Part shown: one piece after another, positions 8,992-18,061 of the stretch | Position numbering within the stretch: position 1 is the stretch's first letter | How the letters are laid out: every line of letters begins with the position of its first letter | Assembly (NCBI RefSeq): GCF_000718255.1 | Contig: NZ_JOFJ01000003.1 | Coordinates: 248,001-312,000, forward strand | Source of the DNA: Spirillospora albida | GTDB lineage: Bacteria > Actinomycetota > Actinomycetes > Streptosporangiales > Streptosporangiaceae | Length of the DNA stretch: 64,000 nt | Direction: 5' to 3' | Notes under the pieces: generated by a model | The model's database searches: none | Seen by the model: the letters and a program-made list of their open reading frames with translations, nothing else | Told to the model about the DNA's origin: nothing | Position numbers and translations under genes: made by a program

Positions 8992-9006
8992 TCGGGGCCG
9001 GGCGGC

Positions 9007-9867
9007 TCAGCGGCGCGGCAGGTGGTCGAGGAGCCAGCGGGGGCCGGTGACGGCGGCGCCCGCCGCCTCGCAGCGGGCGCGCAGCTCGCGGTCGGCGGTC
9101 ACGACCAGGTGCGCCTTGTCGGGGCCGCGGCCGGTGACGAGGTCGACGATCCGGTCGTCGCCGCTGCCGGGCGCGGCCACGACGCCGACGCCGTCCGCCG
9201 GCTCGTCCGCGACCGCCCTGGCGGCGCCCTCCACGACCATGACGACCTCGGGGAAGAAGCGGTCGAACGGGACGAGCCCGCCGCCGGGGACGCCCCCCGC
9301 GACCGCCTTCAGGTCGTCGCGCAGCCGCGCGTTGGCCCCGGCCCGGTCCTTCCACCACCCGTCCGCTCTGGCGCCCACGACGTTGGCCGCGTCCACCACC
9401 AGGACGACCTGCTTCATGGCGTTCCGGAGCACGGGCCAGGAGCGCGCGAACGGCGCGAACAGCCTGCGCTGCCCTACCTCCTCCGCCCGGACCCATTCGG
9501 CCCTCCGGGTCTCCCTGGAGGCGGGGCGGACGGGCACCATCTCCGGTATCTCGCCGGCCACCGAGGTGAAGGACCAGCCGCCGTGGTCCTCGATCCGGGT
9601 GCCCCTGACCTCCACGAGACCGATGTCGAGCGTGCACTCCTCCGACGTCTCCCGGAGGGCGCCCGTCACCGGGTCCTCATGGCTGTGGATGGCACCGCCG
9701 AACATGCCCCATGTCCCCGCCCCGAGCCCCCACATGCCCCGCTGCTGCAAGAGCACCCACACCTGGCCGTCCGCGTCGCGGTGGTACGCGAGCAGCCCCG
9801 CCGCGCCGTGCCGGCCCCAGTGCGTGTGCCCCTGCCCGCACCCGGCCCATCCGTCGCCGTCTCCCAT
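9007..9867 (-). CDS. Nudix hydrolase fused to NYN/PIN-like domain
   Basis: One uninterrupted 286-residue frame from ATG at 9867 carries two domains. Residues about 1-145 form a Nudix hydrolase; the box GAIHSHEDP...RETSEECTLD fits GX5EX7REUXEEXGU except that Thr replaces the last Gly. Residues about 150-286 form a NYN/PIN-like domain: VVLVVDAANVVG supplies the first acidic residue, GSGDDRIVDLV the central pair, and VVTADRELRAR the last Asp. The second domain could also start independently at the ATG at 9417, which has only a weak ribosome site. Substrates are unknown. Separate adjacent genes are the alternative reading, but no stop lies between the domains. Confidence 0.8.
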   Translation of the reverse strand: MGDGDGWAGCGQGHTHWGRHGAAGLLAYHRDADGQVWVLLQQRGMWGLGAGTWGMFGGAIHSHEDPVTGALRETSEECTLDIGLVEVRGTRIEDHGGWSFTSVAGEIPEMVPVRPASRETRRAEWVRAEEVGQRRLFAPFARSWPVLRNAMKQVVLVVDAANVVGARADGWWKDRAGANARLRDDLKAVAGGVPGGGLVPFDRFFPEVVMVVEGAARAVADEPADGVGVVAAPGSGDDRIVDLVTGRGPDKAHLVVTADRELRARCEAAGAAVTGPRWLLDHLPRR

Positions 9868-9940
9868 GGTGGCGACGATATCCTCGTCACCCGCCCCGGC
9901 GCCCCTGGTGACGAACGGCACAGTGCCCGGCCCCGCTTGA

Positions 9941-9955
9941 CCGAATACGATTCGG
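9941..9955. promoter_or_regulatory. Palindrome in divergent Nudix/thioesterase promoter region
   Basis: CCGAAT-ACG-ATTCGG is a perfect 6-bp inverted repeat with a 3-base spacer, placed 30 bp before the thioesterase start. TTGACC (9937-9942) partly overlaps its left arm, and TACGAT (9946-9951) could be a -10. It is the only symmetrical element in the 117-bp divergent gap. Regulator unknown. Confidence 0.35.
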
Positions 9956-9984
9956 AGATTGTCCGCGGAGCAGGGAGAGTGGCG

Positions 9985-10476
9985 TTGAGCGTCGAGGCGG
10001 ATCCTGGAACGTCCCAGCAGGAGGCGGCCGAGATGTGGAACAGGTTGTCCGGCGCCGAGCTCATCCGGGCGATCGGTGAGGGCCGCTTCCCGGAGGTGTC
10101 GGACGTCGCGTCCTACATCGGGCAGCGGATCACCGGCGCCGACCCGGGCCGCGTCGACATCGCCTGGACGCCCGGAGAGCGCCTCTGCAATCCGGGCGGC
10201 ACCGTCCACGGCGGCTACATCGCGATGATCCTCGACAACGCGGTCTGCCTCGCCGCGACGAGCACCTGCGACGTGTTCATGCCGATGCTGACGCTCAACC
10301 TCAACGTCGACTACCTGCGCGCCGTCCACGCCGGCGAGACCTACACGGTGACCGGCACCTGCGTGCACCCGGGGAGGACCAGGATGTTCTCCACGGCCGC
10401 CATCACCGACGCCGCCGGGCGACCGCTGGCGCAGGCGTCGGCGAGCGTCATCCCCAACAAGGCCTTCACGCGATAG
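9985..10476 (+). CDS. PaaI/hotdog-fold thioesterase
   Basis: A 163-residue acyl-CoA thioesterase-like protein. The hotdog signature is NPGGTVHGGYIAMILDNAVCLAA, with the HGG turn and the Asp/Asn at the helix start typical of the PaaI group. It is followed by LTLNLNVDYLRAVHAGE and a terminal beta strand. TTG at 9985 is chosen because AGGGAGA (9972-9978) lies 6 bases upstream; ATG at 10033 would shorten it by 16 residues. It is followed after 27 bp by sppA on the same strand. The acyl substrate cannot be told from sequence. Confidence 0.82.
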   Translation: MSVEADPGTSQQEAAEMWNRLSGAELIRAIGEGRFPEVSDVASYIGQRITGADPGRVDIAWTPGERLCNPGGTVHGGYIAMILDNAVCLAATSTCDVFMPMLTLNLNVDYLRAVHAGETYTVTGTCVHPGRTRMFSTAAITDAAGRPLAQASASVIPNKAFTR

Positions 10477-10503
10477 GCGGTACCGGCGCATAGGCTGGGG
10501 GCC

Positions 10504-12207
10504 ATGGTGGATCCCGGCACAGTCGTCAACGTCATCAAGCAGGCGAAGGAGCGGCGGACCGCCCCGCTGGTCCTCGAACTGGACCTCACCGACGGGATCG
10601 TGGAGACCGCGCCCGCGGACCCGATCTCGGCGCTCATGTCGATGCGCCGCACGACCCTGCGGGACGTCCTGGACGGCCTGCGCCGCGCCCGCACCGACCC
10701 CCGCGTCCGGGCGCTGGTCGTGAAGATCAGCGGCGGTGTCGGGCTGGCGCTCGTCCAGGAACTGCGCGAGGCCGTCGCGGAGCTGCGGGAGGCCGGCAAG
10801 CTGACCGTCGCCTGGGCCGAGACGTTCGGCGAGAGCGGGCGCGGCACGATCTCCTACTATCTGGCGACCGCGTTCGACACCGTGCACCTGCAGCCCACCG
10901 GCGACGTCGGGCTGACGGGCGTCGCGCTGGAGGAGCCGTTCTTCGCGGGGGCGCTGGAGAAGGCCGGCGTCCAGCCGCGGTTCGGGCAGCGGTACGAGTA
11001 CAAGACCATGGCGAACACCTTCATGGAGAAGGCGTACACGCCGGAGCACGAGGAGTCGTCCAGGCGCCTGGTCGCCTCCATCGCCGAGCAGGTCGTCCGC
11101 GGCATCGCGGAGGGGCGGGACCTGCCGGAGGACAAGGTCCGCGACCTCGTCGACCGTGGTCCGCTGCTCGCCGGCGAGGCTCTGGACGAAGGGCTCGTCG
11201 ACCACCTGTCCTACCGCGACGAGGTCTACGGGGCCCTGCGGGAGCGGTTCGGCGCCGCCGTCCAGCTGCGCTACGTCGCCCGCTACAACCGGACGCACGG
11301 GCTCGCCCGCCGCATCCCCCAGCCCGGCCGCCACGACGGCATCGCGCTGATCAACGGCCAGGGCCCGATCCGGCTCGGCCGCAGCGGGCGCGGCGGCCCG
11401 CTGCCGGGCTCCGGCCCGGCCATGGGGTCCGACACGATCGGCGCCGCGTTCCGCGCGGCCGTCGAGGACGACCACGTCAAGGCGATCGTGTTCCGCGTGA
11501 ACAGCCCCGGCGGCTCCGCGGTCGCGTCCGACGCCATCTGGCGCGAGGTCGTGCTGGCGCGCCGCGCCGGCAAGCCCGTCATCGTCTCCATGGGCAATGT
11601 CGCCGCGTCGGGCGGCTACTACGTGTCCATGGCGGCCGACACGATCGTCGCCCAGCCCGGCACCCTCACCGGCTCGATCGGCGTCGTCGTCGGCAAGGCC
11701 GTCGTCAACGGCCTCCTCGACCGGATCGGCGTCGGGATGGGCAGCGTCGCCGAGGGCGAGCACGCCCGCTTGTTCAGCTCGACGAAGGACTTCAGCGAGT
11801 CGGAGTGGGAGCGCGTCAACGCGTCCCTCGACCGGATCTACGACGACTTCACCGCCAAGGTCGCCGACGGCCGGTCCCTGACGCGCGAACGCGTCCACGA
11901 GCTCGCGCGGGGCCGGGTCTGGACGGGCGCGGACGCGAAGGAGCACGGCCTCGTCGACGAGCTCGGCGGCCTCGGCACGGCCCTCGACCTGGCGCGGAAG
12001 GCGGCGGGGCTGGCGGCCGACGCACCGGTCCGGAGCTACCCGCACACGTCGCCGCTGGAGCGGCTGCGCCCGCCGGAGTCCAGCGAGGACCGCACCGCCG
12101 CGTCCGCCCGCTTCGACGGCTGGGGGTCGCTCGGCGGGATCGCCGCGCGGCTGGGCCTGCCGTCCGCCGGGCCCCTCACCCTGCCGGGTACATGGAACAT
12201 CCACTAG
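10504..12207 (+). CDS. sppA: Signal peptide peptidase SppA (S49)
   Basis: A 567-residue serine protease of the long (two-domain) SppA type, which degrades leftover signal peptides at the membrane. The Lys/Ser dyad is visible: Lys167 in YEYKTMANTF in the N-terminal domain and Ser369 in AASGGYYVSM in the C-terminal domain, about 200 residues apart as in E. coli SppA. VNSPGGSAVASD and GTLTGSIGVV are also typical. There is no obvious N-terminal transmembrane anchor, unlike E. coli SppA. The start is ATG at 10504. The 3' end overlaps the flavin reductase gene by 16 bp. Confidence 0.92.
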   Translation: MVDPGTVVNVIKQAKERRTAPLVLELDLTDGIVETAPADPISALMSMRRTTLRDVLDGLRRARTDPRVRALVVKISGGVGLALVQELREAVAELREAGKLTVAWAETFGESGRGTISYYLATAFDTVHLQPTGDVGLTGVALEEPFFAGALEKAGVQPRFGQRYEYKTMANTFMEKAYTPEHEESSRRLVASIAEQVVRGIAEGRDLPEDKVRDLVDRGPLLAGEALDEGLVDHLSYRDEVYGALRERFGAAVQLRYVARYNRTHGLARRIPQPGRHDGIALINGQGPIRLGRSGRGGPLPGSGPAMGSDTIGAAFRAAVEDDHVKAIVFRVNSPGGSAVASDAIWREVVLARRAGKPVIVSMGNVAASGGYYVSMAADTIVAQPGTLTGSIGVVVGKAVVNGLLDRIGVGMGSVAEGEHARLFSSTKDFSESEWERVNASLDRIYDDFTAKVADGRSLTRERVHELARGRVWTGADAKEHGLVDELGGLGTALDLARKAAGLAADAPVRSYPHTSPLERLRPPESSEDRTAASARFDGWGSLGGIAARLGLPSAGPLTLPGTWNIH

Positions 12208-12683
12208 GGCGGCCGGACTTCCTGGACGCCGTCGCCGGGTTCGCGACGGGTGTCGTGGTCCTGACCGTCCGGGACGGGCGCGACGACCACGGGACGACGG
12301 TGACGTCGTTCATGTCGGTGTCGCTGGAGCCGCCGATGGTCGCGGTGGGGGTGGCGTCGTCGTCCTACCTGGCGGAGGTGCTGCGGCGCCGTCCCCGGTG
12401 GGCGGCGACGGTGCTCGGCGCGGGGCAGCGGGCCCTGGCGGGCCGTTTCGCGGCGGCGGGACGCCCGGGGGCCCGGATCCTGCTGGCGGCGGAACCGCAC
12501 CATCGCGGCCCCCTGTCGGAGGCCCTCATCGTGGACGACGGGCTCAGCGCACTGGAGTGCGAGACCCGTCAGACGGTGGACGCGGGTGACCACGTCCTGT
12601 TCATCGCCGAGGTCCTCTCCGCGGAGTACGTGGCCGCTTCGGCGGATCCCCTGATCCGGGTGAACCGGCGCTACCTCACATGA
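12192..12683 (+). CDS. Flavin reductase-like FMN-binding protein
   Basis: A 163-residue protein of the flavin_reductase (HpaC/ActVB-like) family, expected to bind FMN and reduce it with NAD(P)H. Typical elements are FATGVVVLTVRDG, TVTSFMSVSLEPPMVAVGV and the C-terminal GDHVLFIAEVL followed by PLIRVNRRYLT. The ATG at 12192 lies inside the sppA 3' end, so translation is probably coupled. Its stop overlaps the convergent hutI stop by 8 bp (TCACATGA). No monooxygenase partner is adjacent. Confidence 0.85.
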   Translation: MEHPLGRPDFLDAVAGFATGVVVLTVRDGRDDHGTTVTSFMSVSLEPPMVAVGVASSSYLAEVLRRRPRWAATVLGAGQRALAGRFAAAGRPGARILLAAEPHHRGPLSEALIVDDGLSALECETRQTVDAGDHVLFIAEVLSAEYVAASADPLIRVNRRYLT

Positions 12684-13836
12684 CCCGGCGGCCCGCCTTC
12701 CAGACGGCGGCCGTCTGGGGGACGCCGGGCCGGTAGGCGAGGTGGATGTGGGACGGGGCGTCCAGGACATGGACGTCCGCCCGCGCTCCCGGGGCGAGGT
12801 TCCCGACGTCGGTGCGGCGCAGCGCGCGCGCTCCGCCCGCCGTGGCGGCCCACACGGCCTCCGCCGGCGTCATCCGCATGTCCCGGACGGCGACCGCCAC
12901 GCAGAAGGCCATGCTGGACGTGTAGCAGGAGCCGGGGTTGCAGTCGGTGGCGATCGCGACGGTCGCCCCCGCGTCGAGCAGGCGGCGGGCGTCCGGATAC
13001 GGCTGGCGGGTCGAGAACTCCACCCCGGGCAGGAGGGTCGCGACGGTCCGCGACGAGGCGAGGGCGTCGACGTCCGCGTCAGCGAGGAACGTGCAGTGGT
13101 CGGCGGACGCGGCGTCCAGTTCCACGGCGAGCCGCACGCCCGGCCCCCGCGTGAGCTGGTTCGCGTGGAGCCGGGGCGCGAGACCGGCCTTGATGCCCGC
13201 CTCCAGGACCTCCCGGGCCTGGTCGGCGTCGAACGCGCCCTCCTCGCAGAAGACGTCCACCCACCGGGCGTGGGGGGCGCAGGCGGCGAGCATGTCCGTC
13301 GCGGCGAGGCGCGTGTAGGAGGACGCGTCGGAACCGGCCGGAACGACGTGCGCGCCCAGGTAGGTGACCTCGTCCGCCAGTTCGGCGGCGATCCGCAGGG
13401 AGCGCTCCTCATGCTCGACCGTGAGCCCGTACCCGGACTTGCACTCCACGGTCGTCGTCCCCTGGCGGGCCATCTCGCCGATCAGCCGCCGCAGGTTGGC
13501 GCGGAGGTCGTCGTCGGAGGCGGCGCGGGTCCGCTCCACGGTGGTGCGGATGCCGCCCGCCGCGTACGGGCGCCCGCTCATCCGGGCCTCGAACTCCTCC
13601 GCGCGCTCCCCCGCGAACACCAGGTGGGCGTGGGAGTCGACGAAGCCGGGCAGGACGGCCCGTCCGGCCGCGTCGAACCGCTCGTCGGCGGGCGGCGCGG
13701 CGGCGGACGGCCCCGTCCAGGCGACCCCGCCGTCCTCGATCACGAGCGCGGCGTCCCGCAGTACGCCGAGCGGCCCCTCCCCGGTGCCGGGCTCGTTGGT
13801 GACCAGTTCCCCGATATTCGAGATGACGGTGCTAAT
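12676..13836 (-). CDS. hutI: Imidazolonepropionase HutI
   Basis: Third step of histidine degradation: imidazolonepropionate to N-formimino-L-glutamate. It is an amidohydrolase; zinc ligands and active-site motifs include DSHAHLVFAG, GGIRTTV, LHANQL, DHCTFL and TDCNPGSCYT. About 386 residues if translation starts where homologues do, at the SNIGELVTN region. No ATG, GTG or TTG is in frame there. GAGGAG lies 7 bases before an ATT codon at 13836, which overlaps the hutF stop (GATTAG). I therefore propose an ATT start; the 5' boundary is the weak point, not the identity. Confidence 0.9.
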   Translation of the reverse strand: MSTVISNIGELVTNEPGTGEGPLGVLRDAALVIEDGGVAWTGPSAAAPPADERFDAAGRAVLPGFVDSHAHLVFAGERAEEFEARMSGRPYAAGGIRTTVERTRAASDDDLRANLRRLIGEMARQGTTTVECKSGYGLTVEHEERSLRIAAELADEVTYLGAHVVPAGSDASSYTRLAATDMLAACAPHARWVDVFCEEGAFDADQAREVLEAGIKAGLAPRLHANQLTRGPGVRLAVELDAASADHCTFLADADVDALASSRTVATLLPGVEFSTRQPYPDARRLLDAGATVAIATDCNPGSCYTSSMAFCVAVAVRDMRMTPAEAVWAATAGGARALRRTDVGNLAPGARADVHVLDAPSHIHLAYRPGVPQTAAVWKAGRRVM

Positions 13837-15190
13837 CGTCGGGCTCCTCGTAGGTGACGGCCTCGATGGCGGCCGAGAGCGCGGCGGGCACGTCCTCCAC
13901 GAGGAGGTGGCGCCCATCGTGGACGATCTGCCGGCCCGAGACCACGACGTGCCGGACGTCGGCGGCCGTCGCGGCGAACACGGCGGCCTCCGCCGCACCC
14001 CCCGGCCCGGCACCCGCGGTGCGGACGGTGTCGAGCGCGACCGTGGTCAGGTCGGCGTACGCGCCGGGCTCGATGCGGCCGGCCTCGGGCCAGCCGAGCG
14101 CCTGGTGGCCTCCGGTCGTGGCGGCGGTGAGCAGCTCCCCCGCCGTCCAGTGCCCGCGCACGCGGGAGCGGAGCCGCTCGTTCAGCTCCACCGCCCGCGC
14201 CTCCTCGAACAGGTCGATCACCGCGTGCTGGTCGGAGCCGAGGCAGAGCGGCGCGCCCGCGTCCGCGAGGCCGCGTGCCGGGCCGATGCCGTCGGCGAGG
14301 TCCCGCTCGGTCGTGGGGCACATGCAGACGCCGGTCATCGTCGCGCCGAGCAGGCCGATGTCGTCCTCACTCAGATGGGTGGCGTGGACGGCGGTGGTGA
14401 GCGCGCCGAGCGCGCCCGCCTCGGCGAGCACCCGCGTCGGGGAGATCCCGTAGGCGTCCTCGCACGCCTCGTTCTCGGCGGGCTGCTCCGACAGGTGGAC
14501 GTGGAGGGGCGCCCGGTGGTCGCGCGCCCAGTCCGCCACGGCGCGGAGCTGCTCGCGGGGAACGGCCCGGACGGAGTGGATCGCGGCGCCCACGCGGGCG
14601 TGCAGCCGTCCCGTCTTGCCGGTCTGCTCGAAGAGGGTGTCGACGCGGCGCGCCCAGTTGCCGGCGGTCCCGTCGCCGAAGCGCAGCTGCGGCCCGGTGA
14701 GCGGCTTCCCGATCCCGCCCGCCAGGTAGCAGGTGTCGAGCAGCGTGATGCGGATCCCGGCGTCGGCCGCGGCCGAGATCACCGCCTCCCCCATCGCGTT
14801 CGGCGCGTCGTAGGGGTCGCCGCCCGGCCGGTGGTGCAGGTAGTGGAACTCGCCGACGCAGCTGATCCCCGCGAGCGCCATCTCGGCGTACACGGCGGTG
14901 GCGAGCGCGCGGTAGGAGTCGGGGTCGAGGCGGTCGGCGAGCGCGTACATCTGCTCGCGCCACGTCCAGAAGGTGCCCCGGTGCATCTGGACGCGGCCGC
15001 GGAGGGCGCGGTGGAAGGCGTGGGAGTGGGCGTCGGCCAGGCCGGGGAGGGTCAGGCCGGGGAGGCGGAGGGCGTGCGGGGCGGAGGGGACGTCGCGGGT
15101 GACGCCGGTGATGCGCTCGCCGTCCGCCTCGATGAGGACGTCGGCGGCGACACCGTCACCGAGCCAGGCGAACTGGGCATGCCATTGCAT
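13832..15190 (-). CDS. hutF: Formimidoylglutamate deiminase HutF
   Basis: Deiminates N-formimino-L-glutamate to N-formyl-L-glutamate plus ammonia. 452 residues from ATG at 15190 (MQWHAQFAWLGDG). The amidohydrolase metal centre is seen in ADAHSHAFHRALRG, LHVHLSEQPAEN, HATHLSEDD and LGSDQHAVIDL; CMCPTTERDLADG is also characteristic of HutF. The presence of HutF shows that this organism uses the five-step (formylglutamate) route rather than HutG formiminoglutamase. It overlaps the start of hutI and lies 10 bp after the M20 amidase gene. Confidence 0.95.
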   Translation of the reverse strand: MQWHAQFAWLGDGVAADVLIEADGERITGVTRDVPSAPHALRLPGLTLPGLADAHSHAFHRALRGRVQMHRGTFWTWREQMYALADRLDPDSYRALATAVYAEMALAGISCVGEFHYLHHRPGGDPYDAPNAMGEAVISAAADAGIRITLLDTCYLAGGIGKPLTGPQLRFGDGTAGNWARRVDTLFEQTGKTGRLHARVGAAIHSVRAVPREQLRAVADWARDHRAPLHVHLSEQPAENEACEDAYGISPTRVLAEAGALGALTTAVHATHLSEDDIGLLGATMTGVCMCPTTERDLADGIGPARGLADAGAPLCLGSDQHAVIDLFEEARAVELNERLRSRVRGHWTAGELLTAATTGGHQALGWPEAGRIEPGAYADLTTVALDTVRTAGAGPGGAAEAAVFAATAADVRHVVVSGRQIVHDGRHLLVEDVPAALSAAIEAVTYEEPDD

Positions 15191-15200
15191 ATCGGGCTTC

Positions 15201-16400
15201 CTACCCGTTCGCCAGGTCGGCCAGCACCGAGGTGAGCGCTTCCACTCCGGCGAGGCAGTCGGCCGGCTCGGCGCGCTCGGCGGGCGCGTGCGAGACCCCG
15301 GTCGGGTTCCGGACGAACAGCATCGCGGACGGGACGCGCGACGAGAGGATACCGGCGTCGTGCCCGGCGCCGGTGGGGAGGACGGGAACGTCGCCGAGGA
15401 CCGCGGCAAGGCGCTCACGGAGGCCCTGGTTGAAGTCGACGACCTCGGTGTAGGACTCCTGCTCCACCTCGACCTCCACACCGTGGGCGCGGCCGGCCCG
15501 GCGCGCCGCGTCATGGGTTTCGGTCACGGTCCTCTGGACGGCCGCGTCATCCGGGCCCCGCGCGTCGAGCCAGGCCGTGACCGACGACGCGATGGCGTTC
15601 ACCCCTCCCGGCGTGACCCCCACCTTCCCGACGGTCGCGACGGTCTCATTGCCTTCCGCCGACGCGCGGGCGGCGAGCACCATCTCGGCGAAGGGAACCA
15701 TGGGGTCGCGCCGGTCTCGCAGACGCGTCGTCCCCGCGTGGTTGCCCTCGCCGATGAAACCGAACCGCCACCGCCCGTGCGGGACGATCGAACTCGCGAT
15801 ACCCACCGGCTCGCTGAGGGCACGCCCCTGCTCCACATGGAGTTCGACATAGCAGCCGATGCGCGCCAGGAGATCCTCATCAGGCCCGATGGAGGCAGGA
15901 TCCAGCCCGGCCTTGTGCAGGACGTCCGCGAACGCGTTGCCGTCCTCATCCGTGAGGGCGCGCGCCCGTCCCGGGTCGATGGCGCCGGTGAGGAGCCGCG
16001 ACCCGAGGCAGGCGACCCCGAACCGGGCCCCCTCCTCCTCCGCGAAGACGGCGATGCCGATGGGCCTTCCCGGGGCGGTCCCGCGCTCGCGGAGCAGGTC
16101 GACGGCGGCGAAGGCCGACACGACGCCGAGCGGCCCGTCGAACGCGCCGCCGCCCGGCACGGAGTCGAGATGGCTCCCGGTCAGGACGGCGCCGTCCCGC
16201 GCCCCGCCGGCCGGCAGCCACCACGCGATCATGTTGCCGTTGGCGTCGTGCTCGACCTCCAGGTCGCGGCGGCGCGCCTCGTCCAGGAACCAGGCCCGGC
16301 AGTCGAGCTCCGGCGGCGTCCACGCGAACCGGTGGTAGCCGCCGGACGCCGCGTCCCGGCCGACGGGCAGCAGGTCCGCCCACATCTCCTCGAAGCTCAT
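15201..16400 (-). CDS. M20 amidase (allantoate amidohydrolase/carbamoylase family)
   Basis: A 399-residue dinuclear zinc amidohydrolase of the hydantoinase/carbamoylase group. Metal-site motifs: TGSHLDSVPGGGAFDG, AVFAEEEGARFG, ELHVEQG and GAGHDAGIL. The family name suggests allantoate or N-carbamoyl amino acids. Its place between hutU and hutF, in an operon without any hutG, instead suggests it hydrolyses N-formyl-L-glutamate to glutamate and formate, completing the pathway. That assignment is inferred from context. Its start overlaps the hutU stop by 4 bp. Confidence 0.85.
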   Translation of the reverse strand: MSFEEMWADLLPVGRDAASGGYHRFAWTPPELDCRAWFLDEARRRDLEVEHDANGNMIAWWLPAGGARDGAVLTGSHLDSVPGGGAFDGPLGVVSAFAAVDLLRERGTAPGRPIGIAVFAEEEGARFGVACLGSRLLTGAIDPGRARALTDEDGNAFADVLHKAGLDPASIGPDEDLLARIGCYVELHVEQGRALSEPVGIASSIVPHGRWRFGFIGEGNHAGTTRLRDRRDPMVPFAEMVLAARASAEGNETVATVGKVGVTPGGVNAIASSVTAWLDARGPDDAAVQRTVTETHDAARRAGRAHGVEVEVEQESYTEVVDFNQGLRERLAAVLGDVPVLPTGAGHDAGILSSRVPSAMLFVRNPTGVSHAPAERAEPADCLAGVEALTSVLADLANG

Positions 16401-18052
16401 CGGCCGAGCATCGGGATGTGGACGCCCCGGTCGGCGGCGACCTCGGCGGCCCGGTCGTAGCCCGCGTCGACGTGCCGCATGACGCCCGTCCCGGGGTCGT
16501 TGGTGAGGACGCGGCGGAGCTTCTCGCCCGCGAGGGCCGTGCCGTCCGCTACGCAGACCTGCCCGGCGTGGATCGACCGCCCGATGCCGACACCGCCGCC
16601 ATGGTGGATGGAGACCCAGGTCGCGCCGGACGCGGTGTTCAGCATGGCGTTCAGCAGCGGCCAGTCGGCGATGGCGTCGGAGCCGTCCAGCATCCCCTCC
16701 GTCTCGCGGTAGGGGCTCGCCACCGAACCGCAGTCGAGGTGGTCGCGACCCAGGACGATCGGCGCGCTGATCTCCCCGCGCGCCACCAGGTCGTTGAACA
16801 CCTCCCCTGCCCGGTCACGCTCCCCGTATCCGAGCCAGCAGATCCTGGACGGCAGACCCTGGAAGTGGATCCGCTCCCCCGCCATCCGGATCCAGCGCGT
16901 CAGCGGCTCGTTGTCGGGGAAGAGCTCCAGGATCGCGCGGTCGGTGCGGGCGATGTCCTTCGGGTCACCCGACAGGGCGGCCCACCGGAACGGCCCCTTG
17001 CCCTCGCAGAACAGCGGACGGATGTAGGCGGGCACGAAACCGGGGAAGTCGAACGCCCTCCCGTACCCGGCCAGCTCCGCCTCACCACGGATGGAGTTGC
17101 CGTAGTCGAACACCTCCGCACCGGCGTCCTGGAAACCGACCATCGCCTCCACATGGGCGGCCATCGACTCCCGCGCCTTGGTGATGAACCCCTTCGGGTC
17201 CTTCTCCCGCTCCGCGGCCATGTCCGCGAACGCGACACCGCGCGGAAGGTACATGAGCGGATCGTGCGCGCTCGTCTGGTCGGTGACGATGTCGATGGGC
17301 GCGCCCCTGCGCAGCAGCTCCGGGACGACGTCCGCCGCGTTGCCGAGCAGCCCGACCGACAGGGGCCGCCGCGCCGCCCTCGCCTCCTCGGCGAGGCGCA
17401 GCGCCTCGTCCAGCGAATCGGTGCGCAGGTCGCAGTACCGGTGCGCGACCCGCCGGTCGATGCGGGACGGGTCGCACTCCACGCAGATCGCGACGCCGCC
17501 GTTCATCGTGACGGCGAGCGGCTGCGCGCCGCCCATCCCGCCCAGCCCGGCCGTCAGCGTGATCGTCCCGGCCAGGGACCCGCCGAACCGCTTCTCCGCG
17601 ACCGCCGCGAACGTCTCGTAGGTGCCCTGGAGGATGCCCTGCGTGCCGATGTAGATCCACGACCCGGCGGTCATCTGCCCGAACATCGTCAGGCCGAGCG
17701 ACTCCAGCCGGCGGAACTCGTCCCAGTTCGCCCACTGCGGCACCAGGTTCGAGTTCGCGATGAGCACGCGGGGCGCCCACTCGTGCGTCCGGAAGATCCC
17801 GACGGGCTTGCCGGACTGGACGAGCAGCGTCTCGTCCCCCTCCAGGCCCGTCAGCGACCGGACGATGGCGTCGTAGGCGTCCCACGTGCGGGCCGCCTTA
17901 CCCGACCCGCCGTAGACGACGAGCTCGTCAGGGTGCTCGGCGACCTCGGGGTCGAGGTTGTTCTGCAGCATGCGGAGGGCGGCCTCCTGCGGCCAGCCCT
18001 TCGCGGACAGCGTGGTTCCGCGCGCGGCGCGGACGGGACGGGGACCGGACAT
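16397..18052 (-). CDS. hutU: Urocanate hydratase HutU
   Basis: Converts urocanate to imidazolonepropionate using tightly bound NAD+. 551 residues, the normal urocanase length. Signatures: YGGSGKAARTWDAYDAIV near the N-terminus, the NAD-binding GLGGMGGAQPLA, and near the C-terminus RDHLDCGSVASPYRETEGM and SIHHGGGVGIGRSIHAG. It starts 9 bp after the hutH stop and overlaps the amidase gene by 4 bp, so the five hut genes form one tight operon. Confidence 0.97.
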   Translation of the reverse strand: MSGPRPVRAARGTTLSAKGWPQEAALRMLQNNLDPEVAEHPDELVVYGGSGKAARTWDAYDAIVRSLTGLEGDETLLVQSGKPVGIFRTHEWAPRVLIANSNLVPQWANWDEFRRLESLGLTMFGQMTAGSWIYIGTQGILQGTYETFAAVAEKRFGGSLAGTITLTAGLGGMGGAQPLAVTMNGGVAICVECDPSRIDRRVAHRYCDLRTDSLDEALRLAEEARAARRPLSVGLLGNAADVVPELLRRGAPIDIVTDQTSAHDPLMYLPRGVAFADMAAEREKDPKGFITKARESMAAHVEAMVGFQDAGAEVFDYGNSIRGEAELAGYGRAFDFPGFVPAYIRPLFCEGKGPFRWAALSGDPKDIARTDRAILELFPDNEPLTRWIRMAGERIHFQGLPSRICWLGYGERDRAGEVFNDLVARGEISAPIVLGRDHLDCGSVASPYRETEGMLDGSDAIADWPLLNAMLNTASGATWVSIHHGGGVGIGRSIHAGQVCVADGTALAGEKLRRVLTNDPGTGVMRHVDAGYDRAAEVAADRGVHIPMLGR

Positions 18053-18061
18053 GAAGGCTCC

